From an uncultured Shinella sp. (lineage in GTDB: Bacteria; Pseudomonadota; Alphaproteobacteria; Rhizobiales; Rhizobiaceae), in NCBI GenBank assembly GCA_946886325.1, contig CAMPIK010000108.1, positions 1 to 7,463 on the forward strand: a DNA stretch of 7,463 nucleotides, read 5' to 3'. Made by a program: the position numbers and the translations under genes. Positions 5,697-7,463 of this stretch are shown piece by piece. The notes beneath the pieces were generated by a model that had not been told where the DNA came from, searched no databases, and worked only from the letters and a program-made list of their open reading frames with translations. The stretch's first letter is position 1, and every line of letters begins with the position of its first letter.

Positions 5697-6584
5697 CTAT
5701 GCAGCCTTCGGCCGGGCCAGCACGAAATCGTGCTTCACCTCCCAGAATTCGCCCGCGAAGTCATAGCCCTTCGCGCGCTCCGGGTCGTGCACCCTGTCGA
5801 ATTTGGCGAGCAGGCTTTCCTTGACGCCGAAGACGGCGTCGGAGCGGATATAGGGGTCGTCGGGGTCGAAGATGTGGGTGGTCAGCGTCTCGAAGCCTTC
5901 GGCGCTGATGATGTAGTGCAGGTGCGCCGGGCGATAGGGATGCCGTCCGAGCTGGCCCAGCAACTGGCCGACCGGCCCGTCGTCGGGGATGGGGTAGTAT
6001 TTCGGCTTGACGGCGCGGAACCAGTAATGGCCGTCCGGCCCCGTGCGGAAGACGCCGCGCAGGTTGAAGTCGGGCTGGATGCCCTTCTGCTGCACGTCGT
6101 AGAAGCCCTCGTCATTGGCCTGCCAGACGTCGATCTTGGCATTGGCGATCGGCTTGCCCTCGGTGTCGAGGATGCGGCCCTCGATCACCATGTCCTCGCC
6201 CTTGCTGTCGAGGCAGATATTGGCGCCCATCGGCAGGTCCGGAGCATCGGCGACGTGGAAGGGGCCGAGCACCGTGCTTTCCGAGGCACCGGACGGCTTG
6301 CGGTTGTTGATCGCATCGACCAGCATCGAGACCCCGAGCACGTCGGAGAGCAGGATGAATTCCTGCCGCCACTCGTTGCACATCTGGCCGGTGCGGGTGA
6401 GGAACAGGATGGCCTCCATCCACTCGTCCTGCGTCGGCTCCAGTTCCTTCACCGCCTCGTGCAGCTTGCGGGTGATGACCTCCATCACCTCCTTCAGCCG
6501 CTCGTCCTTGGCGCCGGCATTGCGGCCGGTCACGACCTCGACCGAGTTCTCCTCGGTGAAATAGCCCTTTTCGTGCGCTTCCAT
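5697..6584 (-). CDS. Intradiol dioxygenase, hydroxyquinol 1,2-dioxygenase type
   Basis: A 295-residue protein (from ATG 6584) of the non-haem Fe(III) intradiol family, which opens hydroxyquinol (1,2,4-trihydroxybenzene) to maleylacetate. The N-terminal helical dimerisation domain spans about 1-100 (YFTEENS, 8-14; EWRQEFILLSDVLGVSMLVD, 71-90), followed by TVLGPFHV (104-111). Iron ligands are Tyr162 in EGFYDVQ, Tyr197 in KYYPIPDDGPVG, and His221 and His223 in RPAHLHYI; the 24-residue Tyr-to-His spacing is canonical, and Arg218 before PAHLH is the usual active-site arginine. SESTVLGPFHV and the long N-terminal domain favour hydroxyquinol over protocatechuate enzymes; catechol 1,2-dioxygenase is the main alternative. 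It lies seven bases after the FAD monooxygenase stop, as the downstream gene of a shared operon. An in-frame GTG at 6590 is an alternative start; AGG at 6597-6595 sits 10 bases before the ATG and 4 before the GTG. Confidence 0.93.
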   Translation of the reverse strand: MEAHEKGYFTEENSVEVVTGRNAGAKDERLKEVMEVITRKLHEAVKELEPTQDEWMEAILFLTRTGQMCNEWRQEFILLSDVLGVSMLVDAINNRKPSGASESTVLGPFHVADAPDLPMGANICLDSKGEDMVIEGRILDTEGKPIANAKIDVWQANDEGFYDVQQKGIQPDFNLRGVFRTGPDGHYWFRAVKPKYYPIPDDGPVGQLLGQLGRHPYRPAHLHYIISAEGFETLTTHIFDPDDPYIRSDAVFGVKESLLAKFDRVHDPERAKGYDFAGEFWEVKHDFVLARPKAA

Positions 6585-6591
6585 GGTCACA

Positions 6592-7463
6592 TTACCTGTC
6601 GAGAATGGTTGTCAGGACACGCCGCAGTTCGGCATCGGGATCGGCCACCATGCCGTCCGACCGCCATGCAACGTGATGGTCGGGGCGCACCAGGATGACG
6701 CCGGCATCGCCGACCTCGCGGGCGCGCGCCCAGTCTCCGTAGTGATCCTGCCAGGCCTGTCGCGGCCCGATGACATGGGTCGCGATCGGCAGGCCGAGTT
6801 CGGCCGATATCCGGCCGGCGGCCTCCACCCAGCGCTCGCCGCCGATGCCGGTCAGCACCGTGAAGCGGCCATGGCCGCAGAGGTCGAGCGTCGAGGCCTT
6901 CCCGTTGCCGTTGTCGAACACCCAGGCATGCGGTAGGCGGGCGCCCGGCCATGTCGTCTGCTCGAAATGCAGTTCCCGGTCCCTGGTGAAGGCTGGTTCC
7001 GGCTTTCCGTCGGTCGCCACCGCGCTCGATGCGTAGCGGTGGTTCATCTCCACGCCATGGGCGTCGAACTCGTAGACCTTGAAGGCGATCGCCTCGCGCA
7101 GCGCCGCGCGCTGCTTCTCGGCCGCCGGCGTGTCCTCGCAGCGGCGGTCCATGTTTTCCTGCATTTTCACCGGATCGATGGAATCGAGCAGGCCGAGCGC
7201 ACCGAAGATCGGGCCGAACTCCTCGATCGACTGGTTGGCGCGGGTGACGATCTGCTTGGCGATCGGCGCGCGCTCTTCGGTGTAGCTTTCGAGCAGGCCG
7301 ACGCCGGCCTGGCCCCTGATGACCATGGCAAGCTTCCAGGCGAGGTTGAAGCCGTCCTGGATCGAGGTGTTGGAACCAAGCCCGTTCGACGGCGGATGCC
7401 GATGGATCGCATCGCCCATGCAGAAGACCCGGCCCTTGTGGGCGCGCGCCGCATAGCAGTTGT
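6592..7463 (-). CDS. FAD-dependent aromatic monooxygenase, TfdB/phenol 2-monooxygenase type (N-terminus cut by window)
   Basis: The reading frame enters from the right edge (first whole codon at 7461) and gives 289 C-terminal residues ending in TAA at 6592-6594. The second FAD-binding motif GRVFCMGDAIHRHPPSNGLG, followed by SNTSIQDGFNLAWKLA, is at fragment residues about 10-45 and is the GD motif of class A flavin hydroxylases. LLESYTEERAPIAKQIVTRAN and EFGPIFGALGLL are typical of the 2,4-dichlorophenol/phenol hydroxylase branch. The last 120 or so residues (GARLPHAWVFDNG, STLDLCGHGRFTVLTG, VILVRPDHHVAWR) form the thioredoxin-fold C-terminal domain of that branch. The N-terminal GxGxxG nucleotide-binding motif must lie outside. 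Family members are near 580-600 residues, so about half is missing. The reaction is NAD(P)H-dependent ring hydroxylation. Upstream of hydroxyquinol dioxygenase, a role on phenol, resorcinol or hydroquinone is likely; the exact substrate is not readable. Confidence 0.93.
   Translation of the reverse strand, partial: NCYAARAHKGRVFCMGDAIHRHPPSNGLGSNTSIQDGFNLAWKLAMVIRGQAGVGLLESYTEERAPIAKQIVTRANQSIEEFGPIFGALGLLDSIDPVKMQENMDRRCEDTPAAEKQRAALREAIAFKVYEFDAHGVEMNHRYASSAVATDGKPEPAFTRDRELHFEQTTWPGARLPHAWVFDNGNGKASTLDLCGHGRFTVLTGIGGERWVEAAGRISAELGLPIATHVIGPRQAWQDHYGDWARAREVGDAGVILVRPDHHVAWRSDGMVADPDAELRRVLTTILDR

Noticed and set aside
5448..6698. Plus-strand open frame of 416 codons opposite the intradiol dioxygenase
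   Set aside because: It runs through the palindromic repeats and the antisense of a gene with all four iron ligands; the composition is typical antisense.

Overview
This is a GC-rich, tightly packed stretch that looks like an alphaproteobacterium, most likely a member of the Rhizobiales (Rhizobium/Ensifer/Agrobacterium/Shinella type). The grounds are codon use dominated by G/C third positions, the protein sequences themselves, and a pair of facing palindromic repeats of a kind I recall as common in rhizobial genomes. The species cannot be named from the window. I see no tRNA, rRNA, CRISPR array or transposase.

Layout, left to right. (1) 1-1833, minus: the first 611 codons of a HyuA-type hydantoinase/oxoprolinase subunit, cut by the window edge. 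(2) 1834-2149: a divergent control region with a TTGACA-17-TTGGAT promoter for hyuA, a dyad over its -10, and a 10-bp direct repeat near the start of the facing gene. (3) 2150-2638, plus: a MarR-family regulator. (4) 2662-3306 and 3316-4272, both minus, 9 bp apart: a serine hydrolase of the phospholipase/carboxylesterase family and, upstream in the same operon, a two-domain VOC extradiol dioxygenase of the PcpA/LinE/MhqO (hydroquinone 1,2-dioxygenase) type. (5) 4273-4446: a divergent control region with a perfect T-N11-A dyad that overlaps both the dioxygenase -10 box and the start codon of the next gene. (6) 4447-5430, plus: a LysR-type regulator. (7) 5431-5696: a convergent gap holding two facing 36-bp palindromic repeats. 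(8) 5697-6584 and 6592-7463, both minus: an intradiol hydroxyquinol 1,2-dioxygenase and, upstream, the C-terminal part of a TfdB/phenol-hydroxylase-type FAD monooxygenase that runs off the right edge.

Read together, the right two thirds is an aromatic-catabolism locus for hydroxylated phenols. The flavin monooxygenase would add hydroxyl groups (for example phenol or resorcinol type substrates toward hydroxyquinol), and the intradiol enzyme would open hydroxyquinol to maleylacetate. The extradiol enzyme would open hydroquinone-type rings next to a hydroxyl group, and that branch also leads to maleylacetate after oxidation. The LysR gene lies between the two branches and its likely operator sits on the extradiol promoter. 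The left third (MarR plus HyuA) is a separate divergent regulator/enzyme pair. Its MarR gene also lies tail to tail with the dioxygenase/hydrolase pair, so the set resembles in content the Bacillus MhqR/MhqO/MhqD quinone-response genes. No maleylacetate reductase, semialdehyde dehydrogenase or HyuB is visible; these may lie outside the window.
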